A DNA stretch of 35,528 nt from Rhodospirillales bacterium (GCA_016776705.1 JADHSW010000002.1:1-35528); one strand, 5' to 3'; positions 10,847-22,192 are shown, counted from the first letter of the stretch. A program made the numbers and translations. The notes: generated from the sequence alone by a model not told the origin.

Positions 10847-11920
10847 GTGAGTTTGAAAGAAAATTTACAAAAGGTTGTCGCCCGACATGATGAGTTGGCG
10901 GATTTGATGGCGGCGCAGGACGCGGCGTCATCAGGCGACTTTGCCAGCTTGTCGAAAGAGTATTCCGATCTGACCCCGGTCGTTGAAGGCATTGCCAAAG
11001 TAACAGCTGCAAAGGAAGAAGCCGCCGATCTGGCCACCATGATGGCGGACCCTGAAACCGATCAGGAAATGCGCGAAATGGCCGAGGCCGAATTTCAGGA
11101 GTTGAAAGAAAAAATTCCACTGCTGGAAAAGCAGGTGCAGGTTCTGTTGCTGCCCAAGGATGATGCCGATGAAAAGAACGCCATTCTTGAGGTGCGCGCC
11201 GGAACAGGTGGTGATGAAGCGGCTTTGTTCGCCGCCGATCTATTTCGCATGTATCAGCGTTACGCTGAAACCCAGCGCTGGAAGTTCGAGATTATGGCGG
11301 TGAATGAAACCGGTATTGGCGGCCTTAAGGAAGCCGTTGCTTCTGTATCAGGACGGGGCGTTTTCGCACGCCTGAAATTTGAATCTGGGGTGCACCGGGT
11401 TCAACGAATACCGACGACGGAATCAGGCGGGCGCATCCACACGTCTGCTGCGACTGTGGCAGTTATGCCCGAAGCCGAAGAAGTCGACATTCATATCGAA
11501 GACAAGGATCTGCGAATTGATGTCTTTCGCGCCAGTGGTCCGGGCGGGCAGTCGGTCAATACTACCGATAGCGCAGTTCGCATTACCCATCTTCCAACCG
11601 GGGTCGTGGTATCCCAGCAGGATGAAAAGTCACAGCATAAAAACAAGGCAAAGGCCATGCGGGTGCTCAGGGCTAGATTGTATGAACACGAGCGTCAAAT
11701 GGCAGACGCCAAAAGGGCGGCAAATCGCAAGAGCCAGGTTGGTTCCGGGGATCGCTCGGAGCGCATCCGCACTTATAATTTCCCCCAAGGCAGGGTCACA
11801 GATCACCGTATCAATCTGACTTTGCACAAACTTGATCGTATCATGGATGGTGACCTGGATGAGGCCATTGACGCCCTGATATCGGAGGATCAAGCCAGAA
11901 AACTGGCAGAGATTTCGTGA
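10847..11920 (+). CDS. prfA: Peptide chain release factor 1 (GTG start)
   Basis: [46 protein letters not shown] with the GGQ motif; RF1-type [12 protein letters not shown]. Confidence 0.96.
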   Translation: MSLKENLQKVVARHDELADLMAAQDAASSGDFASLSKEYSDLTPVVEGIAKVTAAKEEAADLATMMADPETDQEMREMAEAEFQELKEKIPLLEKQVQVLLLPKDDADEKNAILEVRAGTGGDEAALFAADLFRMYQRYAETQRWKFEIMAVNETGIGGLKEAVASVSGRGVFARLKFESGVHRVQRIPTTESGGRIHTSAATVAVMPEAEEVDIHIEDKDLRIDVFRASGPGGQSVNTTDSAVRITHLPTGVVVSQQDEKSQHKNKAKAMRVLRARLYEHERQMADAKRAANRKSQVGSGDRSERIRTYNFPQGRVTDHRINLTLHKLDRIMDGDLDEAIDALISEDQARKLAEIS

Positions 11921-12771
11921 CAACAGTTGGTGATTTGCTGATCGATTCCGTTGCGGCTTTGTCAAAGGCCGGGGTGAAAGAAGCCCGCCTTGATGCACGA
12001 TTAATCATCGCCCACGCGTTGAATATCACCCCTGAAAAAGTATTTGGTTATCCGGAAAAAGTGCTGGAAACGGGTGAGCGGGATTACATTCTGTCGTTAA
12101 TTACCCGGCGGGTCGAGCGCGAACCCCTGGCCTTGATTATCGGCGAAAAGGAATTCTGGAGTCTTCGTTTTGTCATCAGTCCGGCAACCTTGATTCCCAG
12201 GCCCGATTCGGAAACTCTCATCGAAGCGGTTTTGGCGGCGTATCCTGACAAAAAGGCCAATTTAAGGATTCTTGACCTTGGCACGGGCTCCGGTTGTCTT
12301 TTACTGACATTGTTGCATGAATATGAAAACGCCACGGGTATTGGTACGGATTTTTCTTCTGAAGCACTCGCGGTGGCTCGGCTGAATGGTAGGAACCTTG
12401 ATCTGTCCTTGCGGGCAGGTTTCGTTCTTGCTGATTGGAATGACGGTATCGCCGACTTTGGAGCGTTCGATATCATCATCAGCAACCCCCCTTACATTCC
12501 CGATGGTGAAGAAAGTGAATTGCAGCCGGAAGTCGCCCTTTACGAGCCACATAGCGCCTTGTTTGCGGGAATTGACGGACTTCAGTATTATCGGGCGATA
12601 CTTTCAGTGCTTTCCGGATTGGCAAACACGGGGTGTGGCATATTTTTTGAGGTCGGTATCAATCAGGGTGAGGCGGTTGCAAGGATGATGGAAAAGGCGG
12701 GGATGAGCGATATTACGTCTCGATCCGATCTTGCGGGCATAAAGCGATGCGTATCAGGAAAGATTTTATAA
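11917..12771 (+). CDS. prmC: Peptide chain release factor N5-glutamine methyltransferase (GTG start, 4-nt overlap with prfA)
   Basis: [70 protein letters not shown]. Confidence 0.95.
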   Translation: MTTVGDLLIDSVAALSKAGVKEARLDARLIIAHALNITPEKVFGYPEKVLETGERDYILSLITRRVEREPLALIIGEKEFWSLRFVISPATLIPRPDSETLIEAVLAAYPDKKANLRILDLGTGSGCLLLTLLHEYENATGIGTDFSSEALAVARLNGRNLDLSLRAGFVLADWNDGIADFGAFDIIISNPPYIPDGEESELQPEVALYEPHSALFAGIDGLQYYRAILSVLSGLANTGCGIFFEVGINQGEAVARMMEKAGMSDITSRSDLAGIKRCVSGKIL

Positions 12772-13044
12772 AAAAACTGTTGGAAAATAGGGCTATCCCG
12801 ACTAGTTTCATAGGTAAGAGTGGTCTGGGAGTAGGCCACAGGGACAGAGCGCCGGGTGCGTTCATTATAAGGTTCCATTCATCCTCGCAAATGCCAGTCC
12901 GTTTAACTGTTGATTGAATGGATAATGGTCGTGCGAACCGCGAATGCGGGAAGCCCGAAGCGTCGTTGGAATTCATTCAGACAACACAATCAGGCAGTAG
13001 TGGGCCATTGATGATCGCCTGCTCGTATTAGAGATACAAATTCC

Positions 13045-13599
13045 ATGAAACAAGTGCCAAATCCCCGTCGCGGTCGTGGTCGTAATAACAGCGGCAAGCG
13101 TAATCCGAACCAAAATTCCAGAGGCAGGAATTTTGAAAGCAGCGGTTCTGATAATAAAGTCCGTGGTTCCGCCCAACAGGTGCTGGACAAATATCTGACT
13201 CTTGCCCGCGATGCCATGTCTGCGGGGGACCGTATTGCGGCCGAAGGTTACTTCCAGCATGCCGAACATTATCATCGCATCCTGAATCCTGATGGTGCGT
13301 CCAGCGGCCATCAGAATGACCGCAATCGCCGGGAAAATGAAGGCGATAACCGGCGCGACGAAGCGCAGCCGCGACACGACAATCAACTTAGGGAAAAAGA
13401 GCGATCAGAAGCCTCTCAGGTGTCTGCTGAACCGGTAATAGAAGCAACTGAAGAGTCCTCGCAGGAACCTGTAGTAATTGAAGCCCCTATCGATGAGACG
13501 CCAGCTGAAGAAAAGCCCAAACGTCGTGGCCGTCCCCGGAAGGCTGCCTCAACCGAATCCATTTCGAAAGACGATAACGCTTCTGAAACCGCCGCCTGA
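13045..13599 (+). CDS. DUF4167 domain-containing protein
   Basis: MKQVPNPRRGRGRN...SSGSDNKVRGSAQQVLDKYLTLARDAMSAGDRIAAEGYFQHAEHYHRILN is the DUF4167 signature; basic/acidic low-complexity tail ending in KRRGRPRKA. Confidence 0.88.
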   Translation: MKQVPNPRRGRGRNNSGKRNPNQNSRGRNFESSGSDNKVRGSAQQVLDKYLTLARDAMSAGDRIAAEGYFQHAEHYHRILNPDGASSGHQNDRNRRENEGDNRRDEAQPRHDNQLREKERSEASQVSAEPVIEATEESSQEPVVIEAPIDETPAEEKPKRRGRPRKAASTESISKDDNASETAA

Positions 13600-13607
13600 A
13601 AAATAGA

Positions 13608-14396
13608 TTAATCCTGGTCCATAAAGGGATCGCCAATGGCGAAGCTTCCGGCTTGGCTCACCATGGCGAAAACACCCAGATCAACATGACCGAAAGCCCC
13701 TTGCAGGGTTTTTAGAAGGTTCATATTGCGCTCGCCCGTTTGCGGGTCAACATTGATTGCGGTGCATCGCTCCGTACGTTCCTTGATGATCAGGCCAGCA
13801 CTACCGCAGACAACACCCTTGTCGATCCAGTTGAATTCCGCCCAGGGATCGATGCCGTCAATATAGATATTGGCGCGAAATCGAAAAGGGTCAATTGGTG
13901 TACCGACTACCCGTTCAAGGTCGCGGACTGACGCAAGATTAATAACTGAAATTACTTTTCTTTTCTGATCCGTGAAAATGGATCCGTCTATCGATTCTAC
14001 CAGGCGTGGTTTGCCGCGGGTTTCGTCTCTCATATAGGCGGAAAAAAAATCCTCGATCACGGCCCGGCCAATCGGGTCTGAAAGTTTGCCGTGCGCCACT
14101 TGCTTGCCATTGCGCAGTATCTGCAAATCATCGCTTTGATCATCAAAAACCGTTTCCAGCGCGGCCAGCTTCTCGTTTTTCATCAACGCCAGAAAACTTG
14201 TTTTTGGAAGCCAGTGCGGGGATGTTCCGTCGAACAGGGTCGATCCCAGGGCCAGTGCAAAGCGTCTGTCGCCGGGAATTGCGCCACCTGCATCGACAGC
14301 AGATTCAGATAATGTTTGCGGGCTTAAACCCTTTACAGGATAACGACTTATTTTGGAAATTTGAGCTTTCATGGCGCAACAATCGCTATAAGCCAT
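13608..14396 (-). CDS. MOSC domain-containing protein
   Basis: AQISKISRYPVKGLSPQTLSESAVDAGGAIPGDRRFAL, FRANIYIDGIDPWAEFNWIDKGV, ERTERCTAINVDPQTGERN; start may be the internal Met at 14372. Confidence 0.88.
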   Translation of the reverse strand: MAYSDCCAMKAQISKISRYPVKGLSPQTLSESAVDAGGAIPGDRRFALALGSTLFDGTSPHWLPKTSFLALMKNEKLAALETVFDDQSDDLQILRNGKQVAHGKLSDPIGRAVIEDFFSAYMRDETRGKPRLVESIDGSIFTDQKRKVISVINLASVRDLERVVGTPIDPFRFRANIYIDGIDPWAEFNWIDKGVVCGSAGLIIKERTERCTAINVDPQTGERNMNLLKTLQGAFGHVDLGVFAMVSQAGSFAIGDPFMDQD

Positions 14397-14556
14397 TGAA
14401 CTGTCAAGTATGTTAGCACTATTGAATGGAATGGCCTTGCCCTTGCAAAGGTCTTCATTTAGGCCATATTAACCTGAGCAAACCCAATATGAGATGTTCT
14501 CTTGTTGCCTGCTCACAGGAACAGGGATAATCGTCAAGGAGAAAGGTTTCGGCTTT

Positions 14557-17148
14557 ATGGAATTTGAAAAATACACGGAACGCTCCCGCGGCTTTATTCA
14601 GTCGGCGCAAACGCTCGCTTCGCGTTCCAATCACCAGCAATTAACCCCGCTGCATATCCTGAAAGTCCTGCTGGATGACAAGGAAGGCTTGGCGGCCAAT
14701 TTGATCGCCGCTGCAGGGGGCGATGCCCCAAGAGGATTAAAAGCCGTCGAGACCGAACTGGCTAAGCTGCCGAAAGTTCAGGGCGCAGGGGCCGGGCAAA
14801 CCTATTTGGCACAGGAAACCGGCAAACTTTTTGAGCAAGCCGAACAAATTGCCGAAAAGGCAGGAGACAGCTTTGTCACCGCTGAAAGACTGTTGCTGGC
14901 TTTGGTATTGGCGACGGGAACTGCGGCCGCAAAAGTGCTGAATGACGTCGGCGTTACTCCGCAAAATCTTAACAAGGCGATTGAGGACGTGCGTAAAGGC
15001 CGTACCGCTGACAGCGCTACCGCTGAAGACACTTATGATGCCCTGAAAAAATATGCCCGTGATCTGACCGCCGCCGCTGCCGAAGGTAAGATCGATCCCG
15101 TAATTGGCCGGGATGAGGAAATCCGCCGCACCATTCAGGTTCTCTCTCGTCGCACCAAGAACAACCCGGTGCTGATTGGTGAACCCGGCGTTGGCAAGAC
15201 TGCCATCATCGAGGGTCTTGCCCAGCGCATTGTCAATGGCGACGTGCCGGAAAACCTGAAGAACAAGAAACTGATGGTGCTGGATCTGGGCGCCCTGGTC
15301 GCAGGCGCCAAGTTCCGGGGTGAATTTGAGGAACGCCTTAAGGCGGTACTAAATGAAGTTACAAACGCCGCCGGTGAGATTGTTATGTTTATTGATGAAA
15401 TGCACACCCTGGTCGGTGCGGGTGCTTCTGAAGGTTCCATGGACGCGTCAAACCTGATCAAGCCTGCCCTGGCTCGCGGCGAGTTGCACTGCGTTGGCGC
15501 GACGACCCTGAACGAATACCGCAAATATGTCGAAAAGGATGCAGCCCTGGCGCGGCGTTTTCAGCCGGTTTTTGTGGCCGAGCCCAGCGTTGAAGACACC
15601 ATATCTATTCTTCGGGGCATCAAGGAAAAGTACGAGCTGCACCATGGTGTCAGGATTGCCGACGCCTCTCTTGTTTCCGCAGCGACTCTTTCCAACCGCT
15701 ATATTTCGGATCGTTTCCTGCCGGACAAGGCCATCGATCTGGTTGACGAGGCTGCTTCCCGGCTGCGTATGGAAGTGGATTCAAAACCTGAAGATATTGA
15801 CGAATTGGACCGTCGGATTATCCAGTTGAAGATTGAACGCGAAGCGCTGAAGAAGGAAAGCGACGACGCTTCCAAGGATCGCCTCGGCAAACTGGAAGAA
15901 GAACTGATTGGCCTTGAAGCCCGTTCGGCGACGATGACCAAGGAATGGATGTCCGAAAAAACAGCTCTTGCAGATGCCAACAAATTGATGGAGGAACTTG
16001 AACAGGCACGTCTCGCCTATGATCGCGCTCTTCGCGAGAGTGAACACGAAAAGGCGGGGGAGCTTAAGTACGATCTTATCCCGCGTCTGGAAAAACAACT
16101 GGAAGAGGCTGCGGCGGCTGAAAACAACAAGATGCTGGAAGAATCCGTTACCAGTGAGCATATCGCCTCTATCGTATCACGCTGGACAGGCATTCCTGTC
16201 GACAAGATGTTACAGGGCGAGCGTGACAAGTTATTGGCCATGGAAGGAAGTTTGCGCCAGCGGGTGATTGGCCAGGATGAGGCGCTTTGTGCCGTCTCAA
16301 ACGCAGTTAGAAGGGCCCGCGCTGGTTTACAGGACGCCAGCCGTCCCATCGGCTCGTTCCTGTTCCTTGGGCCTACAGGGGTCGGTAAAACGGAGTTGAC
16401 CAAGGCCCTGGCTGAATTTCTGTTTGACGATGAGCAGGCCCTGCTGCGCATCGATATGTCCGAATATATGGAAAAACATGCCGTTGCTCGCCTGATAGGC
16501 GCTCCGCCGGGTTACGTCGGTTATGACGAGGGTGGCGCTTTGACCGAAGCGGTCCGGCGCAGGCCTTATCAGGTGGTGCTGTTCGACGAAGTTGAAAAAG
16601 CCCATCCCGATGTCTTCAATGTGTTGTTGCAAGTTCTGGATGATGGCCGCTTGACAGACAGTCAGGGTCGTACGGTGGATTTCACCAATACCATGATCGT
16701 TCTGACCTCGAATCTTGGTGGCGATATTCTGGCAGCTCAGGATGAAGGCCATGACAGTGGCGAAGTCCGCGCCCAGGTGATGGAGGTTGTCCGGGCCTCG
16801 TTCCGGCCAGAATTCCTTAACCGGCTGGATGAGGTCATTTTATTCCATCGTCTTTTCCGCAGCCATATGGATGCCATTGTCGATATTCAATTGTCGGGCC
16901 TTGAAAAACTGTTGGAAGACAAGGGAATTACTCTGGATCTGGACAATGCCGCCCGGGCATGGCTTGCCGATGCCGGTTATGACCCGGTCTATGGCGCCCG
17001 CCCCCTTAAGCGGGTTATCCAGCGAAGCATGCAAAATTCGTTGGCGGGCCTGATCCTGGAAGGCAAGGTAAAGGATGGCGACCATGTCTCCGTTTCTGCC
17101 GGTGATGGTGCCCTGACGATCAACGGCAAGAAAGCCGAAGCGGCTTAG
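14557..17148 (+). CDS. clpB: ATP-dependent chaperone ClpB
   Basis: [21 protein letters not shown]; two AAA+ modules ([37 protein letters not shown]), coiled-coil middle domain. Confidence 0.97.
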   Translation: MEFEKYTERSRGFIQSAQTLASRSNHQQLTPLHILKVLLDDKEGLAANLIAAAGGDAPRGLKAVETELAKLPKVQGAGAGQTYLAQETGKLFEQAEQIAEKAGDSFVTAERLLLALVLATGTAAAKVLNDVGVTPQNLNKAIEDVRKGRTADSATAEDTYDALKKYARDLTAAAAEGKIDPVIGRDEEIRRTIQVLSRRTKNNPVLIGEPGVGKTAIIEGLAQRIVNGDVPENLKNKKLMVLDLGALVAGAKFRGEFEERLKAVLNEVTNAAGEIVMFIDEMHTLVGAGASEGSMDASNLIKPALARGELHCVGATTLNEYRKYVEKDAALARRFQPVFVAEPSVEDTISILRGIKEKYELHHGVRIADASLVSAATLSNRYISDRFLPDKAIDLVDEAASRLRMEVDSKPEDIDELDRRIIQLKIEREALKKESDDASKDRLGKLEEELIGLEARSATMTKEWMSEKTALADANKLMEELEQARLAYDRALRESEHEKAGELKYDLIPRLEKQLEEAAAAENNKMLEESVTSEHIASIVSRWTGIPVDKMLQGERDKLLAMEGSLRQRVIGQDEALCAVSNAVRRARAGLQDASRPIGSFLFLGPTGVGKTELTKALAEFLFDDEQALLRIDMSEYMEKHAVARLIGAPPGYVGYDEGGALTEAVRRRPYQVVLFDEVEKAHPDVFNVLLQVLDDGRLTDSQGRTVDFTNTMIVLTSNLGGDILAAQDEGHDSGEVRAQVMEVVRASFRPEFLNRLDEVILFHRLFRSHMDAIVDIQLSGLEKLLEDKGITLDLDNAARAWLADAGYDPVYGARPLKRVIQRSMQNSLAGLILEGKVKDGDHVSVSAGDGALTINGKKAEAA

Positions 17149-17255
17149 GAATGGTGTCGTAAAAAATGGATAAGGAAAGGGTCTCGTTACGCCCACTGAT
17201 ATGGTATTTATCTAAATGAAGTGATGTTGAATTGCCTTGGGGGGTCAGTCGAAGA

Positions 17256-17936
17256 ATGTCTGCAGATTTCTATTCCAGTTATCGCGCCTACAAGGACTAT
17301 CAATCTCCTTCCCTGACGGCCAAGGATATCGCGCGTTTTGATGCCGAAATCTGGAACCCCGGGGCGTTTTCAACGGACATGAATTGTTTGGAAATTGGTT
17401 CCGGAACAGGTCAGTTTCTTGCTTATTTATCCAAAAAGGGGATAGGGAATTTTCAGGGAATAGACCACGATCCGGCGTTGGAATCTGTGCAGCCCATTGA
17501 AGTTGCATCACGTTTTAAATGCGTTGATGTTTGGCAATATCTTGAAACCTTAAACACAGCAACCATCGACAGGATCATCCTGCTTGATGTCCTTGAACAT
17601 TTTACACCTGATGAAGGTTTTAAGTTGTTGTCCAGGAGTGTAAAGGCGCTTGGCAGACAGGGGAAAATCATCATCAAGGTTCCCAACGCATCGTCACCGT
17701 GGGGTATAAACTATCAGTTTGGCGATCTCACTCATAAATCGGCCTACACTGGGGAAAGCCTAAGGCAACTTGCGACTGCTTGTGGGCTTCGCGTTGAAAG
17801 TATCTACGACCAAAGACGGGGTTCACGAAGACGAATGGTAACGGACGCCATTGTGCATCGCTTTCTTTCGTGGGCGCTGCTCACTCCACCTCCCCGGTGG
17901 GGTGCAAACCTGTATTGCATACTTTCTCCGCTGTGA
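17256..17936 (+). CDS. Class I SAM-dependent methyltransferase
   Basis: CLEIGSGTGQFLAYLSKKGIGNFQGIDHDPA (motif I), DRIILLDVLEHF, GKIIIKVPNASSPWG. Start at 17256 or 17232. Confidence 0.8.
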   Translation: MSADFYSSYRAYKDYQSPSLTAKDIARFDAEIWNPGAFSTDMNCLEIGSGTGQFLAYLSKKGIGNFQGIDHDPALESVQPIEVASRFKCVDVWQYLETLNTATIDRIILLDVLEHFTPDEGFKLLSRSVKALGRQGKIIIKVPNASSPWGINYQFGDLTHKSAYTGESLRQLATACGLRVESIYDQRRGSRRRMVTDAIVHRFLSWALLTPPPRWGANLYCILSPL

Positions 17937-17980
17937 TGCAAATCACTGTCGAGTCATTCCAATCTCAGCCATAATGTGGA

Positions 17981-18802
17981 ATGATTGATGTTGTAAACCT
18001 GACTGCCGCAGCCTATCAGGCGTTGCAAACCCAGCAGCGTACGGCGGCGCTTATTGACAATACGACCGAGAATATTTCGACTGGTCGTAAGGTGAACAGG
18101 GCACAGGATAATCCGACTGACTATTTTCAGGCGCGTGAGCTTAGCAACCGGGCAAGTGATCTTCTTGCCGTCAAGAATAGCATTGGCCAAGGCCTGAGCA
18201 CTATAGAGGCAGCGTCAATTGGGCTTCGATCCTTAAATCAGACAATTGATCAACTGGGCGCGATTGTTTCCAGTATCCGCGGCGCCAGCGACGAGGAAAG
18301 GCTGTCAACGGCAGCTATTTTCGATCAGGTTGTAAGCCAGCTTGACCAACTGGCATCGGACAGCAGCTATTCCGGTGTTAGCCTGATCAGTGGCTTGCCG
18401 CAGGATTTGAGCGTCACCATTAGCGATGATGGTGAAGCCCTTACGGTTTCCGGCGAAGCATCCGACCAGAGCGGTCTGGGCATCGGATCGGCGGCATCGG
18501 AATACGATGACTTCGCGACGAATGCCAATATTGATGCTGCATTGGCTGATCTTGATGCTGCAAGCGCTGCCATCCGCGCCCGTGAACATTCCTTTCTGAG
18601 TAATCTTTCAGTGCTGGATGTTCGCGAACAGTTCGCCCAGGACTTAAGCGATACCCTTCAAGCCGGTTCCGACAATCTGGTTAATGCCAATCTTGAGGAA
18701 GAAGCTGCGACTTTCCTGGCCCTTCAGGTGCGTCAAAAACTGGGCAATGTAACCCTCAACCTGATTTCAGAGAAAAACAATGCAATTGCCAGCCTGTTCT
18801 AA
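17981..18802 (+). CDS. Short flagellin (about 273 aa; conserved N/C domains, little variable region)
   Basis: N-terminus with TTENISTGRKVNRAQDNPTDYFQARELSNRASDL and C-terminus EEEAATFLALQVRQKLGNVTLNLISEKNNAIASLF; followed by flaF. Confidence 0.85.
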   Translation: MIDVVNLTAAAYQALQTQQRTAALIDNTTENISTGRKVNRAQDNPTDYFQARELSNRASDLLAVKNSIGQGLSTIEAASIGLRSLNQTIDQLGAIVSSIRGASDEERLSTAAIFDQVVSQLDQLASDSSYSGVSLISGLPQDLSVTISDDGEALTVSGEASDQSGLGIGSAASEYDDFATNANIDAALADLDAASAAIRAREHSFLSNLSVLDVREQFAQDLSDTLQAGSDNLVNANLEEEAATFLALQVRQKLGNVTLNLISEKNNAIASLF

Positions 18803-18805
18803 AAC

Positions 18806-19177
18806 ATGTCCTCAGATCTAACCAAATCCTATGCCCGGATACAAAAGTCAACGCCGGGTGGTCGACACGGGGAAGCAGCGGCTTTTGTAGAAACCGCCCG
18901 TAAAATACATGAAGCGGCTCAGGCTCCAATAGATGTCAGCGCGTATGCGCGCTCACTACAAAACAATCAGAAACTGTGGACATTGCTTCAGGCAAGTTTG
19001 TTGGAAGATGAAGGACGCCTACCCGAAGACTTGAGGCAAGACATTCTGAAATTGAGTATTTTCGTCGACAAGCAAACCCTGAAAGCCTTGGCCTTGCCGT
19101 CTTTTGAAAATGTCGCATCATTAATCGACATCAACCGCAATATGGCCGGCGGGTTGTTTCAAAAACCGAAAGAGTAA
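18806..19177 (+). CDS. flaF: Flagellar biosynthesis regulator FlaF
   Basis: KSYARIQKSTPGGRHGEAAAFVETARKI...NQKLWTLLQASLLEDEGRLPEDLRQDILKLSIFVDKQTL; directly after flagellin. Confidence 0.85.
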   Translation: MSSDLTKSYARIQKSTPGGRHGEAAAFVETARKIHEAAQAPIDVSAYARSLQNNQKLWTLLQASLLEDEGRLPEDLRQDILKLSIFVDKQTLKALALPSFENVASLIDINRNMAGGLFQKPKE

Positions 19178-19180
19178 TTC

Positions 19181-20584
19181 TTAACGCGAAGCCAGTTTGA
19201 CAGGTAGCGCCAGCTGGGCGTACTGGCGGTCTATTTCCGTGCGCACGATCTGGAAGGCTGCGAGTTCCTTACCTTTGAGCTTGCGCCCGGATGGCATTTT
19301 AACCCTGAACGGGTTGACCTGACGGTCGGAACGCCTGATTTCATAGTGCAGGTGCGGTCCGGTGGAACGCCCTGTAGTGCCCACAAAGCCGATGATTTGA
19401 CCTTGTTTAACGCGGCGACCCTTGGCCGTGCCGACCCGGCTCATATGGCCATAAGCAGTAGTATATTCGGCGTTGTGACGGATGAGGACGAAATTGCCGT
19501 ATGCGCCTTTGCGTCCGGCGTATTCAACCGTGCCATTGCCTGCGGCGTAAATAGGGGTTCCGCGCGGGGCGGCGAAATCCAGGCCCTTGTGCATTTTGGT
19601 GTATCCCAAAACAGGGTGCGTGCGTTTGCCGAACCCGGACGACAAGCGGGCTCCGTCAATGGGGGTGCGCATTAACGCCTTCTTGGCGCTTTGACCTTTC
19701 TCGTCGAAATAATCGACATCACCGTCGTCCAGGGTATAGCGATAAATGGTGTGACGCTTACCGCTCAATTCCAGTGTTGCAAAAATCACATCACCATTGT
19801 GAACCGGTTTTCCTTCTTCATCGGAAAAACGTTCATACATCAACTCGAAGCCATCGCCGGTGCGAATATCACGCTGGAAATCCACATCCCATGAATAAAG
19901 TCGAATAAGTTCCGCGAGCACTGAATTTGGAACATTAACCTTGTTACCAGCCAGAAACAGGCTCTGATTGATGGTATTGGCGGCGCGGACGGGGTTGCTT
20001 GTCAGTGTGCGCTTTTCTCTGGCAGCGACAAAAGCATCATTTTTGGTCTTTTTTACAACGATCCTGTGTTCGAAATCAGGCAACAGGGACAGTCCAAGAA
20101 ACGTACCAGATGTCGCCGTGGCGGGATCACCCAGGGCGTTGGCGTCGGCCTGGAATGAAATGTCGATATTCTGCCCCTGGCGAATGCTGGATGGATTAAA
20201 GACTTTTTTCAACGCCTGAATAACCCCATTGGCGTCATCACGAGAAATTCCTGCCCGGTCCAGGATTGCGCTGATGGTGTCGCCGCGGTCAATCTTCATG
20301 GTGATGTGATAGGCGGGTGCCGGTTCCTGCGATGTGGCTGCGGGATATTCGCTTATCATGGCGGCGCGGGTGCACAAGGCGGCGGCGGCGGCTGGGTTGC
20401 CAAGCGAAATGGGAGCCATGGACAACGTCGTTTCGGCGTTTTCGGCACCCTGAAGCTGTGCAGACGCAGCCTTCGTCCGCTCGAGGACGAAATTAGCCGA
20501 CAGCAACACACCCGTGGTCAAAACCACGACCGCAAGAAGGCCTCTTAGGAACATGGTTCCTGCTTTTCCTCGTTCAGTACCCAA
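19181..20584 (-). CDS. M23 family metallopeptidase (LytM/peptidoglycan DD-metalloendopeptidase)
   Basis: N-terminal TM, LysM-like/OapA-like segment, C-terminal GFGKRTHPVLGYTKMHKGLDFAAPRGTPIYAAGNGTVEYAGRKGAYGNFVLIRHNAEYTTAYGHMS...TGRSTGPHLHYEIR (HxxxD...HxH). Confidence 0.93.
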   Translation of the reverse strand: MGTERGKAGTMFLRGLLAVVVLTTGVLLSANFVLERTKAASAQLQGAENAETTLSMAPISLGNPAAAAALCTRAAMISEYPAATSQEPAPAYHITMKIDRGDTISAILDRAGISRDDANGVIQALKKVFNPSSIRQGQNIDISFQADANALGDPATATSGTFLGLSLLPDFEHRIVVKKTKNDAFVAAREKRTLTSNPVRAANTINQSLFLAGNKVNVPNSVLAELIRLYSWDVDFQRDIRTGDGFELMYERFSDEEGKPVHNGDVIFATLELSGKRHTIYRYTLDDGDVDYFDEKGQSAKKALMRTPIDGARLSSGFGKRTHPVLGYTKMHKGLDFAAPRGTPIYAAGNGTVEYAGRKGAYGNFVLIRHNAEYTTAYGHMSRVGTAKGRRVKQGQIIGFVGTTGRSTGPHLHYEIRRSDRQVNPFRVKMPSGRKLKGKELAAFQIVRTEIDRQYAQLALPVKLASR

Positions 20585-20765
20585 GGGAGATTATCTTTCG
20601 TGACGCAAACTTCGGCCAAATATTCGCTTTGTTGATGAATTCCGTTTGGAAGATGTCAATTCCCAGGGTATCTGTCAAGTTTCTACAAGCCGATTCCATC
20701 AACAGAATCAATACTATCCGAGGATTAATTAACAAATCATGTTGCTGCATTTTTAAGGGGTGATC

Positions 20766-22187
20766 CTACGAGACCGATTTAGGTTCTTTTATCAGGGCCT
20801 TGGAGACCATCCAGATAAACATGATACCGCCAATAATGGCGATCAGCGCGCCAATACCATTCATGTACATGCCGATTTTAGCGCCAATTTCATCAAGGCC
20901 CTGGGAGTCCCCGGCTGTTTTGCGCGGGGTGCCGTAACCACCGGCCAGAAACAAGCCGATACAGGCAAAAAACTGGCCACCGCCAAACATGTAGATTTGG
21001 GCGTACAGGGCCTTGCCACGTTCCAATTCACGATCAAGCAAGGGTAGGATCAGACCATAGAACAGGCCCATGAAGCTCAGGTTAATACCCGCGATAACGC
21101 CGTGGTAATGGGCCGGGGTGCGGGTGTCGCCGCCGTCAACGAAAAGGCCAAGAAGGCCACCGGCAGCAAAAACCGTGGGTGAAAAAGCCAGGCACAGGAA
21201 TGCCGGATTGCTTAGGGGCCAGCCATTGCCCAGACTTTTTTGCTTCACCATGTCGATCAGCAAGGGAATGCCGAACAACATGGCTGGCAAGGCTAATCCA
21301 TATTGAAAATTGGTAAACATGGACCAGTATTTTTCGTGGACCGGGGCGTACTTCAGGGTTATTGAAATACCCATACCACCATAGACGACGAGGATGCTCA
21401 TTGCCGTCAAAATAAGTTGATTATCCTCGACAACGATGTCTTTCAGGGTTAGTCGGGCCAGCACATAAAGGGCGGTGATGAGCATCGCCGTGTTGGCGAA
21501 TTGCAGAATATGGCCGCCACCCCAGAACAGGCTTTCGTTGAATTCATAGGACAGATCTTCATCAAGCAGGGTTCCCGCCGCAATAGCGAAAGAAATCAAG
21601 GCGACGCCGAAAATAAGAGATCCGCACAGTGTGCCAAAGGGCAGGGGATTTTTCCAGCGCCCTTGAGAACCAGGCAGATTAAGCAAAAGCCGCAGCACCA
21701 TCAGGCCAAGGACCGCAGCCAGCAAGGCCAGACCCGAATAATAAAGCGGGTCGGTGATGGCTGGAATGTAATTGTTCAGGGTCGCTTCTCCGCGCTCCAT
21801 AAAGGCGGGAATAAACAGCAGCAGGCAACTGGCGTAGCCGCCGATCAGGGCCGGCTTTCCCAAACCCTGCAGGCGGGGGGCACCGTTGGAAATTCTGGTT
21901 GTCGAGATATTAAGCAGGCAACCGAACACGGCTTGGAACCAGACCACAAAGGAAAAGACGACATGAATGACCAGTCCCTTGTCGAAAAAATCCAGTGGTA
22001 GGGGCAAGACACCCTCAACACCGGGAATTCTGGAAACCGCGAGCAACAGGGCGAAGACCCCGGCCATCGCCAATGACAATACTGCCAATCCGGCCCATCC
22101 GCGTAATTCTCCGGTTTGAGCGGGCGTTCTGATGGCGGAAAGGCTTTCGAGAATGCCGATTTGGGCCGTTGCAGTTTCAGATGTCAT
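20766..22187 (-). CDS. Divergent heme-copper oxidase family subunit I-like integral membrane protein (NorB/CcoN-like)
   Basis: Multi-TM protein MTSETATAQIGILESLSAIRTP...; LVIHVVFSFVVWFQA (helix II His), WGGGHILQFANTAML (helix VI His), THE helix X motif AHYHGVIAGINLSFMG; HH pair expected in helix VII not visible (VYGGMGISITLKYAPVHEKYW). Start 22187 rather than 22265. Confidence 0.75.
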   Translation of the reverse strand: MTSETATAQIGILESLSAIRTPAQTGELRGWAGLAVLSLAMAGVFALLLAVSRIPGVEGVLPLPLDFFDKGLVIHVVFSFVVWFQAVFGCLLNISTTRISNGAPRLQGLGKPALIGGYASCLLLFIPAFMERGEATLNNYIPAITDPLYYSGLALLAAVLGLMVLRLLLNLPGSQGRWKNPLPFGTLCGSLIFGVALISFAIAAGTLLDEDLSYEFNESLFWGGGHILQFANTAMLITALYVLARLTLKDIVVEDNQLILTAMSILVVYGGMGISITLKYAPVHEKYWSMFTNFQYGLALPAMLFGIPLLIDMVKQKSLGNGWPLSNPAFLCLAFSPTVFAAGGLLGLFVDGGDTRTPAHYHGVIAGINLSFMGLFYGLILPLLDRELERGKALYAQIYMFGGGQFFACIGLFLAGGYGTPRKTAGDSQGLDEIGAKIGMYMNGIGALIAIIGGIMFIWMVSKALIKEPKSVS

Positions 22188-22192
22188 TGAGG

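Noticed and set aside
12780-13044. Small ORFs or an ncRNA in the prmC-DUF4167 spacer
   Set aside because: Only weak short hairpins (e.g. GTGGTCT...AGGCCAC near 12820) and unconvincing ORFs; not enough to call a feature.
17880-17980. Sigma-54 promoter upstream of the flagellin gene (GGTGCAAACCTGTATTGC)
   Set aside because: Spacing between the GG and GC elements is 14 nt rather than the required 10, so it does not fit -24/-12.
19165-19190. Bidirectional terminator between convergent flaF and the M23 gene
   Set aside because: The stop codons are only 3 nt apart and no hairpin is visible in the gap.
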